NCBI RefSeq assembly: GCF_014107495.1
Contig: NZ_CP041969.1
Location: 4,637,501 to 4,701,500, forward strand
DNA: 64,000 nucleotides
DNA from: Cohnella cholangitidis
GTDB lineage: Bacteria > Bacillota > Bacilli > Paenibacillales > Paenibacillaceae
Direction of reading: 5' to 3'
The notes beneath the pieces were generated by a model. The model searched no databases and was not told the origin of the DNA. It saw nothing but the letters and a program-made list of their open reading frames with translations. The translations under genes and the position numbers were made by a program. Positions 35,256 to 43,856 of this stretch are shown in pieces (the first letter of the stretch is position 1; each line of letters starts with the position of its first letter).

Positions 35256-35306
35256 GAAAAAAGCATGTTTGCCTTTTTATGGATAGATAAAAAAGGCAAA
35301 CATGCT
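35256..35306 (-). terminator. terminator of the metE riboswitch leader
   Basis: Reading the minus strand, AGCATGTTTGCCTTTTT pairs with AAAAAGGCAAACATGCT and is followed by TTTTT. It lies between the riboswitch and metE and is the expected expression platform. Confidence 0.85.
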
Positions 35307-35311
35307 TGTGC

Positions 35312-35488
35312 AGTATGCATCACATGCGCCGGATCATCCCTATCTTCCGTAGGTTCCTTGGCTTCTCCGAAACAATGGCAGGTATCTCTGGCTGCGGACG
35401 ATCGTTCAAACCGTCCGATACAGTGGCGGGACCACGTCGGATTTGCACCGAACTTCCCTATTAAGCCGCGCACCGTTCGTGAAGAGAG
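35312..35488 (-). ncRNA. cobalamin (AdoCbl) riboswitch controlling metE
   Basis: On the minus strand the conserved core reads AATAGGGAAGTTCGGTGCAA, followed by TCCGACGTGGTCC, the B12-box region CGCCACTGT (plus-strand 35420-35428) and the later conserved block GCCAG...ACCTGCC (plus-strand 35377-35393). These are the hallmark elements of cobalamin riboswitches. It should bind cobalamin and allow the downstream terminator to form, switching off the B12-independent enzyme when B12 is plentiful. Confidence 0.92.
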
Positions 35489-35539
35489 CTTCCTCGAACT
35501 GCGGCGCCGTTGTTTCTGCGTATGAGGTTGTTAGCAATG

Positions 35540-35568
35540 ACTATACATATAAATGAATAAATATGCAA
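35540..35568 (-). promoter_or_regulatory. promoter of the metE riboswitch transcript
   Basis: On the minus strand TTGCAT, a 17-base AT-rich spacer and TATAGT form a sigma-A promoter about 50 bases before the riboswitch. Confidence 0.72.
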
Positions 35569-35611
35569 TACAAATACCTTAAAATATTCGAATGTCCGAA
35601 TGTCCGACGTG

Positions 35612-35640
35612 TTGAAGAGGTAGTCCCGTTCGGGTACGAT
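35612..35640 (+). promoter_or_regulatory. candidate promoter of the copper cluster
   Basis: TTGAAG, 17 bases, TACGAT precede the CopC-CopD start by 90 bases. Just upstream at 35589-35604 the octamer GAATGTCC occurs twice in tandem, a possible activator site. The rest of 35225-35729 is metE control sequence. Confidence 0.5.
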
Positions 35641-35729
35641 AGAAGTGCCCGACCTTGCGAACGCGACGGATACGCAGTCGCGGCGCAAGAGGGGATTGGT
35701 TGAATGAAAGAGGAGCAGGAGGCTGTCTT

Positions 35730-37403
35730 ATGACTTTTTACGGTATGGTTCGCGCGAATGCGCGCTTTCTTTTTCATGAGAAATTATTACGCATTACGCT
35801 TCTGGTCGCGCTAGGCCTATTTCCGACTCTGATCATGAGCGGACAAGCGGAAGCTCACGCCGTCTTAGAGCGAACTTCGCCCGAAGCGAATGCTCGGATG
35901 GATGTCGGTCCGCAGGAGGTCGAGATATCGTTTAACGAGAGATTGGACAGCGGAGGCTCTAAGCTGCTCGTGCTTAACGAATCTTCGCGCGACGTGGCGA
36001 AGGGAAAGGTCGAGTCGATTAACGAAGGCAAAGGAATCCGAATCGCGTTGCCGAAGCTAAGCGAAGGCCATTATACCGTTTCTTATTCGGTTATCTCGGC
36101 CGACGGCCACCCGATATCCGGGGCGTACGTCTTCACGATAGGCAACCCGGATCCTCTTCCCGACGCGAGCCAGCTTGATCCGCATCAGCAGATCGGACAT
36201 TCCCATAACCATGGCTCGGCGGGATTGGACCAGCAATCTTTTCTTCTCTATTCCGCCCGGATTCTGTATTACGCCGGATTGCTCTCCGTAGCGGGGCTTG
36301 CCTTATGGGGCTTGTTGCGGAAACCTTCACCCGTCGTTCGCGAGGTTTACGCCCGATCGCTCGGACTGGCGGGGAAATTCGCGTTGCTTGCGACGATCGC
36401 TTACGTTTTTTTCAGCCTCCGGGATTTGGGACAAGGCGAGCCGCTCTCGGAATGGGGACGAATCTTAACGGACACGACGATCGGCAAGCTGTATATCGCG
36501 GAGCTGCTGCTAGCGCTTGCGGCCCCGTTGCTGCCGTCCCTCGGCGCAGGGGCGCGCCTGATCTGGGCGGCTATCGCTTTATTCGTTGAAGCTTGGTCCG
36601 GACATGCCGCGGCTTTCAATCCCATCGCCTATACGGTCGGCCTTGACTTGGTGCATCTCCTGGCGGCTTCGTTATGGAGCGGAGGGCTCGTTCTGTTGCT
36701 CGCGATCTGGTATAAGGAACGGCCGGAAGCCGGCAGGTTTGCTCTCGTGTTCTCGAAATGGGCCCTCATCTCGTTCCTCGTGCTCGGGGTAACGGGGATC
36801 CTGTCGACGCTGGACTTTTTGCCGTCGCTGGAGTACTTGAAATATACGACATGGGGAAAATGGCTCATCGCCAAAGCGATCGTCTCTCTTCTCGTGGCGA
36901 TTACGGCTTTTTTCATTCGTAGGAGGTTGAAAAAAGGAGATCTTCCCCATGGGAATCTGCTCAAAGCGGATGTGGGCCTGTTGTCGGCCATCGTCATCAC
37001 CGTCGGTGTTCTTACTTACCAAACGCCATTGCCGGTCAACGAGCAGTTGAATTTCCACCAAATGGGCACCGAAATGCACGTCACTCTGAGGGTGTCGCCG
37101 AATACGCCCGGAGATAACCAGTTTAATCTGAAAATTTGGCTGCCGGAGCGGACGGGCAAAGGCGTGCCTAAGTCGGTACAACTGCGAATGCTGCCTCTGG
37201 ACAAAGAAGGGATGGGCTTTATCGACGTTCCTTTGGAAGCCTATAAGGACGAAGAGATGGACGCCTTCCCCGATTATACGAAGTCGACCTACAAGGCCCA
37301 AGGACCATATTTGCCGTTCGCGGGACAATGGAAGGCGCAAATTAGGGTAACGGATGCGGACGATACGGAGAGGGTCGTGGAAACGACTTATCGAATTTAT
37401 TAA
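35730..37403 (+). CDS. CopC-CopD fusion copper protein (YcnJ-like)
   Basis: This 557-residue protein has a signal peptide ending AEA before HAVLERTSPEANARM, so the mature CopC domain begins with His, as in histidine-brace copper binding. The CopC domain (to about 130) is followed by eight or so CopD membrane helices and a C-terminal YtkA-like beta domain (HVTLRVSPNTPGDNQFNLKIW). Bacillus YcnJ has the same order and is involved in copper uptake. ATG 35730 has AGGAGG seven bases upstream. It heads a cluster with a two-component system and a YcnI-like protein. Confidence 0.9.
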   Translation: MTFYGMVRANARFLFHEKLLRITLLVALGLFPTLIMSGQAEAHAVLERTSPEANARMDVGPQEVEISFNERLDSGGSKLLVLNESSRDVAKGKVESINEGKGIRIALPKLSEGHYTVSYSVISADGHPISGAYVFTIGNPDPLPDASQLDPHQQIGHSHNHGSAGLDQQSFLLYSARILYYAGLLSVAGLALWGLLRKPSPVVREVYARSLGLAGKFALLATIAYVFFSLRDLGQGEPLSEWGRILTDTTIGKLYIAELLLALAAPLLPSLGAGARLIWAAIALFVEAWSGHAAAFNPIAYTVGLDLVHLLAASLWSGGLVLLLAIWYKERPEAGRFALVFSKWALISFLVLGVTGILSTLDFLPSLEYLKYTTWGKWLIAKAIVSLLVAITAFFIRRRLKKGDLPHGNLLKADVGLLSAIVITVGVLTYQTPLPVNEQLNFHQMGTEMHVTLRVSPNTPGDNQFNLKIWLPERTGKGVPKSVQLRMLPLDKEGMGFIDVPLEAYKDEEMDAFPDYTKSTYKAQGPYLPFAGQWKAQIRVTDADDTERVVETTYRIY

Positions 37404-37422
37404 GTCCGAGGTGAATATCGCT

Positions 37423-38313
37423 GTGGATAACGAGAGGAAAGACCGAAAGATCAAGTGGCTTATTCTTCTCATCCCGACGCTGACGATCGGACTATGGGAA
37501 TACATTCGGCATGCGTTCCTGCTGCCTTATATGTCGATGGAGCTAGGCAATCTGCTAGCTCCGTTTATCGTGCTCGCCGTAACCTTGACGTTAGTGAGAA
37601 GCCTATTCGCGAGGTTGGAGCAATCCCAGCAGGCTTTACAGCGGGAGAAGGGAGCGAACGCCGCGCTGGAGGAAAGGGAAAGCTTGGCGCGGGAGCTTCA
37701 TGACGGAATCTCCCAATCGCTATTCCTGCTCGCGGTTAAGCTCGATCAACTGGACGAGATGCAAAACGAAGGCCCGGTGAAACAATTGGCGGAGGGGCTA
37801 AGAGAAACGGTTCGCGTCATGCATGAGGACGTTCGCCAGGCGATCGCGAACCTTCGCCAGCCTCCTTCGCCGGCGGCCGCCGCATGGGTCGTTCCGCTCC
37901 GGGAGCTTCTGGGGGAGACGGCGATGATGACGGAAGCCAAGGCCGAGTTTACTTGGAGCATCCCGGACGGCAGTTTAACGGACAAGGAGAAAGTGGAGCT
38001 TCACGCTTGCGTTAGAGAAGCGCTTATGAACGTGCGTAAGCATGCGAAGGCATCCCGGGTATTCGTAATCGGCGAGCCCGACGGAACGGGCGGTTTCCGC
38101 TGCTCGGTAGAGGATGACGGAGTCGGGTTTGGCGGCGAACCGCTGCAAGCGCACGGACGATTCGGCTTGCGTATGGTTCGCGACCGGGCGCAAGCGATGG
38201 GATGGGGTTTCGTCGCCGAACGCAGAGGCGATCGTACGGTAGTGCAGTTGCTGAAAAGAGGAGGGAAGCTACATGAGCAAGCCGATTCGATTGTTGCTGG
38301 CGGACGACCATAG
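37423..38313 (+). CDS. HisKA_3 sensor histidine kinase in the copper cluster
   Basis: This 296-residue NarX/LiaS-type kinase has two membrane helices (about 12-29 and 42-60) with only a short extracytoplasmic loop, a coiled linker, the H-box ESLARELHDGISQSLF with His93, and an HATPase domain ending VEDDGVGFGG and GRFGLRMVRDRAQAMGW. GTG 37423 follows GAGGTGA; the frame is open farther upstream inside the previous gene. The tiny loop suggests sensing in the membrane or through a partner, possibly the adjacent CopD protein. The end overlaps the regulator gene by 41 bases. Confidence 0.9.
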   Translation: MDNERKDRKIKWLILLIPTLTIGLWEYIRHAFLLPYMSMELGNLLAPFIVLAVTLTLVRSLFARLEQSQQALQREKGANAALEERESLARELHDGISQSLFLLAVKLDQLDEMQNEGPVKQLAEGLRETVRVMHEDVRQAIANLRQPPSPAAAAWVVPLRELLGETAMMTEAKAEFTWSIPDGSLTDKEKVELHACVREALMNVRKHAKASRVFVIGEPDGTGGFRCSVEDDGVGFGGEPLQAHGRFGLRMVRDRAQAMGWGFVAERRGDRTVVQLLKRGGKLHEQADSIVAGGRP

Positions 38314-38947
38314 ACATGCGCGGGAAGGCATGCGGACGATCGTCTCCGCGGTTCCCGAATTTGTCGTCGCAGGCGAAGCCTCCAGCGGAGAAGAAGCGCT
38401 CGCGATGACGGATAAGCTTGAGCCCGATCTCATTCTGATGGATATTAACATGCCGGGAATGGGAGGCTTAGAAGCCGTTAAGGCGATCAAAAGCGCCCAT
38501 CCAACGGTGAAAATCATTATGGTGACCGTCTCCGACGATGTCTCCCATTTGTTCGAAGCGCTTAAGAAAGGCGCGCAAGGTTATTTGCTCAAGAACCTTA
38601 ACCCATCCGCATGGCGGGATTATTTGCGCGCGGTCGCGCTGGACGAGGCGCCCCTGAACCCGGAGCTGGCGATGTCCATCTTGCGCGAATTCGCGGACCG
38701 CGGCAACAAGAGCGTCAATGCGGCGAAAGAGAAAAATTCCGACGCCGGGGGACTTACTCCGCGGGAGAAAGAAATTTTGCAGGAAGTGGCCAGAGGCAAT
38801 ACGAATCGCGAGGTCGCGGTATCGCTGGGGTTATCGGAGCATACGGTTAAAAACCATCTTAAAAATATTTTGCAGAAGCTTCATCTGGACAATCGGGTTC
38901 AACTAACCCGTTACGCCTATGAACGCGGAATGGTGGAAACGGAATAG
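38273..38947 (+). CDS. NarL-family response regulator in the copper cluster
   Basis: This 224-residue protein has a receiver domain with phospho-acceptor Asp57 in LILMDINMPGMGG and a LuxR-type helix-turn-helix (LTPREKEILQEVARGNTNREVAVSLGLSEHTVKNHL). ATG 38273 is preceded by GGAGGG and lies within the end of the kinase gene, so kinase and regulator are coupled. Its targets are unknown; by position it should control this copper cluster, a role taken by the repressor YcnK in Bacillus. Confidence 0.93.
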   Translation: MSKPIRLLLADDHRHAREGMRTIVSAVPEFVVAGEASSGEEALAMTDKLEPDLILMDINMPGMGGLEAVKAIKSAHPTVKIIMVTVSDDVSHLFEALKKGAQGYLLKNLNPSAWRDYLRAVALDEAPLNPELAMSILREFADRGNKSVNAAKEKNSDAGGLTPREKEILQEVARGNTNREVAVSLGLSEHTVKNHLKNILQKLHLDNRVQLTRYAYERGMVETE

Positions 38948-38997
38948 CAACGGAAGACCGATATCGTCGCCATTTCGTCACAAAGCGTAACCTCGAT

Positions 38998-39015
38998 ATG
39001 ACTCTTTCGAGTCAT
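38998..39015 (+). repeat. hairpin between the response regulator gene and ycnI-like gene
   Basis: ATGACTC-TTTC-GAGTCAT is a perfect seven-base hairpin without a T-run. It may terminate or process the upstream message, or be a regulator site. Confidence 0.5.
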
Positions 39016-39043
39016 GCGCAAAGAGATCGAGCGAGCTATACTT

Positions 39044-39086
39044 GGAGATATCTTAACTATTGGACTATGAAAGGTCGGATATCTCC
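39044..39086 (+). promoter_or_regulatory. inverted repeat adjoining the ycnI-like start codon
   Basis: GGAGATATC at 39044-39052 and GATATCTCC at 39078-39086 are perfectly complementary, and ATG 39088 follows one base later. In RNA the pairing would hide the only good GGAG near the start, so it could govern translation. Confidence 0.5.
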
Positions 39087-39087
39087 T

Positions 39088-39708
39088 ATGAAAAAAAGTT
39101 TGATGCTTGGATTAGTATTGTTATTGTCTCTCGGATTCGCCGGATTGGCCAGCGCGCACGTGACGGTGCAGCCGAAAGAAGTGCCTGCCGGTTCATACCA
39201 AGTGTTCACCGTTCGCGTTCCTTCGGAGAAGGACAGCGCGACGACGCAAGTGAAGGTAGCCATTCCTGACAACGTGAACGTGAGCCGCTTCGAACCGAAA
39301 GCGGATTGGACTTACGAAATCGAGAAAGGCGCGGAAGACAAAATCGTAAGCGTCACTTGGAAAGCTACGGGCAGCGGGCTCGGCGCAACGGAGTTCGGAG
39401 AATTCCGCATGCAGGGCAAAGTAGCCGACGATGCCAAAGAATTAGTATGGAAAGCCTACCAGACTTATGCGGACGGGGAAGTCGTGGAATGGACGGGCGC
39501 GGCTGACGCCGACAAGCCTGCATCCGTGACGGCGGTTACCGCGGCAACCGGAGACGGGCACGGCGATGGACACGGCGCATCCGGAGGCGCGGCGGCAAGC
39601 GACGAAACGGATTCGGGCCGCGACGCTTTGACGCTGTCGCTCGCCATCGCGGGCTTGGCCGCAGGCGTGCTGGCGCTGCTCATCGCGCTATTCCGCAAAC
39701 GGGCATAA
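39088..39708 (+). CDS. YcnI-like copper-binding membrane protein (DUF1775)
   Basis: This 206-residue protein has a signal peptide ending ASA before HVTVQPKEVPAG, so its mature form starts with His; YcnI domains bind Cu(II) through this N-terminal His and a conserved Trp. The DUF1775 domain covers about 25-150, a His/Gly-rich linker (GDGHGDGHG) may add metal ligands, and a C-terminal helix anchors it with RKRA inside. The conserved start MKKSLMLGL supports ATG 39088 although the ribosome site is weak. It likely works with the CopC-CopD protein as copper chaperone or donor. Confidence 0.9.
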   Translation: MKKSLMLGLVLLLSLGFAGLASAHVTVQPKEVPAGSYQVFTVRVPSEKDSATTQVKVAIPDNVNVSRFEPKADWTYEIEKGAEDKIVSVTWKATGSGLGATEFGEFRMQGKVADDAKELVWKAYQTYADGEVVEWTGAADADKPASVTAVTAATGDGHGDGHGASGGAAASDETDSGRDALTLSLAIAGLAAGVLALLIALFRKRA

Positions 39709-39716
39709 CGATAAGG

Positions 39717-39756
39717 AGCCGCTTCGAAGCGAATCGCTTAGAAGCGGCTTTACTTT
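39717..39756 (+). terminator. terminator of the copper cluster
   Basis: AGCCGCTTC pairs with GAAGCGGCT (a further inner stem GAAGCG / CGCTT is possible), followed by TTTACTTT. Confidence 0.78.
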
Positions 39757-39814
39757 ATGTAAAGGGAGTCTTGGCAACGATCTATGGAAGTAGCAGAAAT
39801 AGGGGCAATCCGGC

Positions 39815-39843
39815 TTGCTTGAACATATCACTTGTTCTATAAT
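39815..39843 (+). promoter_or_regulatory. promoter of the pheST T-box operon
   Basis: TTGCTT, a 17-base spacer and TATAAT. Transcription would begin near 39850, at the start of the T-box leader. Confidence 0.75.
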
Positions 39844-39854
39844 GGTCTGTAAAT

Positions 39855-40150
39855 GCAAAAATGCGATGATGGAGACAAGTAAGCAGTGCCTTCTTTCAGG
39901 GAGGGAGCGCCTGAGACTGAGAGCGTTCCTAAGAATACAGGCTGCCGAAATTCACTCCGGAGCAGTCCTTTGAACGGTCGGCGTCGTCGATCATATAGAA
40001 GGAACCGGTTGACGGCACGTTACGCCGTATGAAGCGGGAATGTCCAGAACGCGTTAGCGTTCCGGCTGCTCTAACGAGCGGCGGCGGCATTTCAACAAAG
40101 GGTGGTACCACGGTCTTTTCGTCCCTTACGGGAGAGAAGGCCTTTTTCTA
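39855..40150 (+). ncRNA. T-box leader of pheS-pheT
   Basis: The diagnostic T-box sequence AGGGTGGTACCACGG is at 40099-40113, following stem I and the intervening helices. A terminator (about 40112-40147: GGTCTT..TCCC paired with GGGA..AAGGCC, then TTTTT) lies just before the pheS ribosome site. UUC at 39951-39953, followed by A, is the likely phenylalanine specifier. Uncharged tRNA-Phe binding should favour the antiterminator and switch the operon on. The gene-free stretch 39709-40175 is thus fully used by terminator, promoter and leader. Confidence 0.93.
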
Positions 40151-40175
40151 TTTCAATGCGATAAGGAGAATCGGG

Positions 40176-41210
40176 ATGAAAGAACGATTAGAGGCTCTAA
40201 GGAAAGAGGCGCTCGAGCAGCTTCAGGGCGTGGCGGACGCGGCTCATCTTAACGACCTGCGTGTTCACTACTTAGGCAAGAAGGGGCAGTTAACGGAGAT
40301 CTTGCGAGGCATGGGCGCGCTTAGCGCGGAAGAACGTCCGGTAATCGGGCAAGTGGGCAACGAGGTTCGCGCGGCGATCGAAGCCGTGATCGCGGAGAAG
40401 CAAGAAGGATTCGACGCGGCGGCTACGGCGCATCGGCTTCAAGCGGAGACGATCGACGTTACTCTGCCGGGCAAAGCGGTTGGCGTAGGATCCGTTCATC
40501 CTCTGAACAAAGTAACCATGGAGATCGAGGACATCTTCATCGGAATGGGCTACACGGTTGCGGAAGGACCGGAAGTCGAGACCGACTTTTTCAACTTCGA
40601 AGCGTTGAATTTGCCGAAAAACCATCCCGCGCGCGATATGCAGGATTCCTTCTACATTACGGACGAAATCTTGCTTCGCACGCAAACGTCGCCCGTACAA
40701 ATCCGTACGATGAAAGCGATGAACGGCAAAACGCCGGTAAAAGTCATTTGTCCGGGACGGGTGTATCGCCGCGATGACGATGACGCGACCCATTCGTTCA
40801 TGTTCCACCAGATCGAAGGTTTGGTTATCGGGCCGAACATCCGGATGAGCGACCTGAAGGGGACGTTGCTGCAGTTCGTGCAGGAAATGTACGGACCGCA
40901 AATGCAAATCCGGCTTCGCCCGAGCTTCTTCCCGTTCACCGAACCGAGCGCGGAAGTAGACGTGACGTGCGCGCAATGCGGCGGCAGCGGCTGCCGGATG
41001 TGCAAGCATACCGGCTGGATCGAAATTCTCGGCTGCGGAATGGTTCATCCCAAAGTATTGGAGCACGGCGGATACGACCCGACGGAAGTAACGGGTTTCG
41101 CGTTCGGCATGGGCGTGGAACGGATCGCTCTGTTGAAATACGGAATCGACGATATCCGTCATTTCTACGCGAACGATACGAAATTTCTAAGCCAGTTCGC
41201 GAAGATGTGA
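40176..41210 (+). CDS. pheS: phenylalanine-tRNA ligase alpha subunit
   Basis: This class II aminoacyl-tRNA synthetase subunit (344 residues) charges tRNA-Phe as an alpha2-beta2 enzyme. The N-terminal coiled region (MKERLEALRKEALEQL) is followed by motif 2 VKVICPGRVYRRDDDDATHSFMFHQIEG and motif 3 GFAFGMGVERIALLKYGIDDIR. CAQCGGSGCRMC is the small Cys-containing insertion common to PheS. ATG 40176 has AAGGAG upstream; the open frame further left lies in the T-box and is not translated. Confidence 0.97.
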   Translation: MKERLEALRKEALEQLQGVADAAHLNDLRVHYLGKKGQLTEILRGMGALSAEERPVIGQVGNEVRAAIEAVIAEKQEGFDAAATAHRLQAETIDVTLPGKAVGVGSVHPLNKVTMEIEDIFIGMGYTVAEGPEVETDFFNFEALNLPKNHPARDMQDSFYITDEILLRTQTSPVQIRTMKAMNGKTPVKVICPGRVYRRDDDDATHSFMFHQIEGLVIGPNIRMSDLKGTLLQFVQEMYGPQMQIRLRPSFFPFTEPSAEVDVTCAQCGGSGCRMCKHTGWIEILGCGMVHPKVLEHGGYDPTEVTGFAFGMGVERIALLKYGIDDIRHFYANDTKFLSQFAKM

Positions 41211-41287
41211 CTTGACGGTTAGGGACGGAATTTAAACTGCGGAGTGGCTGCCAAGCCATTACTTTGATCAAACGAGGGGAGTTTCCC

Positions 41288-43735
41288 ATGAACGTATCTT
41301 ATCGGTGGTTATCCGATTATATCGACTTAAGCGGCATTGCCGCAAAGGAATTAGCGGAAATGATGACGAGAGGCGGGATCGAGATCGATTCCGTTCCGTC
41401 GCGAAATGCCGGAGTCAGCGGCGTTGTCGTCGGTTATGTGAAAACGAGGGAAAAGCATCCGGACGCGGACAAACTCAGCGTCTGCACCATCGACGCGGGA
41501 ACCGGCGAGGATCTGCAAATCGTATGCGGCGCGGCGAATATCGGCGCCGATATGAAAGTGCCGGTCGCGATGATCGGCGCGAAGCTGCCTGGCGGTTTGG
41601 ATATCAAACGCGCTAAGCTTCGCGGCGTCGAATCGCAAGGCATGATTTGCTCCGCCCGCGAGCTCGGCATCAACGACAAGCTGTTGCCGAAGGAGCAGCA
41701 AGAAGGCATTCTGATCTTGCCGGACGATACGGAAATCGGACGCGACATTCTGGACGTGCTCGCGTTGAACGATTCCATCCTCGAGCTGGATCTTACGCCT
41801 AACCGTTCGGATTGCCTTAGTATGCTCGGAGTCGCCTACGAGGTTGCGGCTCTTACTGGGCGCCCGTTGAACCTTCCCGAACCGAAGAAGGATATTTTCC
41901 CGACTGCCGACGTGGCGTCCGATCATGTACGCGTGTCGATCAGCGCGAAGGAACAATGCTCTCTGTATACCGCGCGTTATATTAAAGGCGTGAAGATCGC
42001 TCCCGCTCCGCAATGGATGCAGAATCGCCTTATCGCTGCTGGGGTGCGCCCGATTAATAATATCGTCGATATTACGAATTATGTCATGCTGGAATACGGC
42101 CAGCCGCTTCACGCTTTCGATGCGGCCAAAGTCGCGGGAGGACGCATCGACGTTCGTCTGGCGCAGCCTGCCGAAACGCTCGTCACTCTCGACGATCAAG
42201 AGCGCAAGCTTGAGCCGCAAATGCTCGTTATCGCCGACGCGGAAAAGGCAATCGCATTAGCCGGAGTCATGGGCGGAGCGAATTCGGAAGTGACGGCGGA
42301 GACGACGGATATTATCCTCGAATCCGCTAAATTCGATGGCGGTACGGTTCGTCGTACGTCGCGGCAATTAGGACTGCGTTCGGAAGCGTCCGCGCGGTTC
42401 GAGAAAGAAGTCGATCCGTCCCGGGTTCGGGATGCCCTTGATCGTGCTGCGGGATTAATCGCGCGTTATGCGGAAGGTCTTGTGACGGAAGGCATCGCGG
42501 AGGCGGAAGTATCCGTTCAACAACCGGCGAACGTCGAAATCACGCTTGGCAGAATTAACGGAATGCTCGGTACGGAGCTTTCGAAGCTGGAAATAAAGAC
42601 GATCTTCTCCCGATTGAATTTCGCCGCGGAAGTAAGCGGAGACGGGATATGGACCGTATCGATCCCTTCGCGCCGCGGAGATATTACCCGTGATGTCGAC
42701 TTGATCGAAGAAGTGGCGAGACTGCACGGATACGACGAAATTCCGACGACGTTGATCGACGGAGCGACTACCGCCGGTTCCTTAACGAAACCGCAAGCGA
42801 TCCGCAGGGAGTTGCGCTCGATCTTGACGGGAGCGGGCCTGCACGAGACGATCTGCTATTCGGTTACTTCCGTGCAACGAACGACTTTGTTCAAGGAGCT
42901 GTCCGGAGACGCGAAGCCGATTCCGCTCGCCATGCCGATGAGCGAAGAACGCAGCGTGCTGCGGACGAACTTGATCCCAAGCTTGCTCGATGCGGCGGCT
43001 TATAACTTATCGCGTAAAAATAACGAACTGGCGTTATTCGAGATCGGAAACGTCTATCTGACGGACGAAGAAACGTTGACGCGTTTGCCGCAGGAGAAGC
43101 CTCGTCTCTCCTTGCTGTTGAGCGGCAACCGTCGCTCCGCTGCTTGGAACCGTTCTGCGGAGCCGGTTGATTTCTACGATGCCAAAGGCATTCTGGAAAA
43201 GCTGTTCGAGCGTTTGGGACTTTCCGGAAAGATCGCATACTTGGCCGCGCAGCCTGCCGGATTCCATCCGGGAAGAACGGCGGCGATCACGATCCATACG
43301 GAACGCGGAGATGAAACGATCGGTTACGTAGGGCAATTGCATCCCGAGCTGCAACGGGATTTCGATCTGCCGGATACTTACGTCGCCGAGTTGGAGCTTG
43401 CTTCGATCTACGAATACGCGGATCGCCATATCGAATACCGCACATTGCCTCGTTATCCGGCAATGGAGCGGGATATCGCGGTCGTGGTCGACCGCGGCGT
43501 AGCGGGCGGGGCATTGACGGACGCCATCGCCGCTTCGGCGGGAGAATTATTGGAATCCGTTAAGGTATTCGACGTCTATACGGGAGAACGAATCGGCAGC
43601 GACAAGAAAAGCGTCGCATTGGCGTTAGTCTACCGTCACGGGGACCGTACTTTGACCGACGAGGAAGTCACGGAAACGCATGCCCGGGTATTGACACAAT
43701 TGGAACAATCTTTCGGCGCGGAACTTCGCAAATAG
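41288..43735 (+). CDS. pheT: phenylalanine-tRNA ligase beta subunit
   Basis: The beta subunit (815 residues) supplies the editing site and tRNA binding. It starts MNVSYRWLSDYIDL, has the EMAP-like tRNA-binding domain VVVGYVKTREKHPDADKLSVC, the B3/B4 editing region with TARYIKGVKI and NIVDITNYVMLEYGQPLHAFD, the B5 domain and the C-terminal anticodon-binding FDX-ACB domain (YPAMERDIAVVVDRGV). ATG 41288 follows GAGGGGAG. It is 77 bases downstream of pheS in the same operon. Confidence 0.97.
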   Translation: MNVSYRWLSDYIDLSGIAAKELAEMMTRGGIEIDSVPSRNAGVSGVVVGYVKTREKHPDADKLSVCTIDAGTGEDLQIVCGAANIGADMKVPVAMIGAKLPGGLDIKRAKLRGVESQGMICSARELGINDKLLPKEQQEGILILPDDTEIGRDILDVLALNDSILELDLTPNRSDCLSMLGVAYEVAALTGRPLNLPEPKKDIFPTADVASDHVRVSISAKEQCSLYTARYIKGVKIAPAPQWMQNRLIAAGVRPINNIVDITNYVMLEYGQPLHAFDAAKVAGGRIDVRLAQPAETLVTLDDQERKLEPQMLVIADAEKAIALAGVMGGANSEVTAETTDIILESAKFDGGTVRRTSRQLGLRSEASARFEKEVDPSRVRDALDRAAGLIARYAEGLVTEGIAEAEVSVQQPANVEITLGRINGMLGTELSKLEIKTIFSRLNFAAEVSGDGIWTVSIPSRRGDITRDVDLIEEVARLHGYDEIPTTLIDGATTAGSLTKPQAIRRELRSILTGAGLHETICYSVTSVQRTTLFKELSGDAKPIPLAMPMSEERSVLRTNLIPSLLDAAAYNLSRKNNELALFEIGNVYLTDEETLTRLPQEKPRLSLLLSGNRRSAAWNRSAEPVDFYDAKGILEKLFERLGLSGKIAYLAAQPAGFHPGRTAAITIHTERGDETIGYVGQLHPELQRDFDLPDTYVAELELASIYEYADRHIEYRTLPRYPAMERDIAVVVDRGVAGGALTDAIAASAGELLESVKVFDVYTGERIGSDKKSVALALVYRHGDRTLTDEEVTETHARVLTQLEQSFGAELRK

Positions 43736-43756
43736 GCAGGAAACAGTAAGGGAGGC

Positions 43757-43806
43757 AGCGAATACATCTAGACGCCGACTGGCGCGGATGGTTCGCTGCT
43801 TTTGTA
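43757..43806 (+). terminator. terminator after pheT
   Basis: GCAGCGAA..ATC pairs with GAT..TTCGCTGC, with an inner GCC/GGC stem, followed by TTTTG. Confidence 0.7.
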
Positions 43807-43856
43807 TGATTTGGAAGGTTGATACATAACTATGGACGCAATGGGAGGATCACGCT

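Noticed and set aside
35265..35525. An open frame of 86 codons on the plus strand upstream of the copper cluster
   Set aside because: It runs through the complement of the cobalamin riboswitch and terminator and has no ribosome site.
39855..40150. An N-terminal extension of PheS from an open frame at 40029
   Set aside because: That stretch is the T-box antiterminator and terminator; the conserved PheS start with AAGGAG is at 40176.
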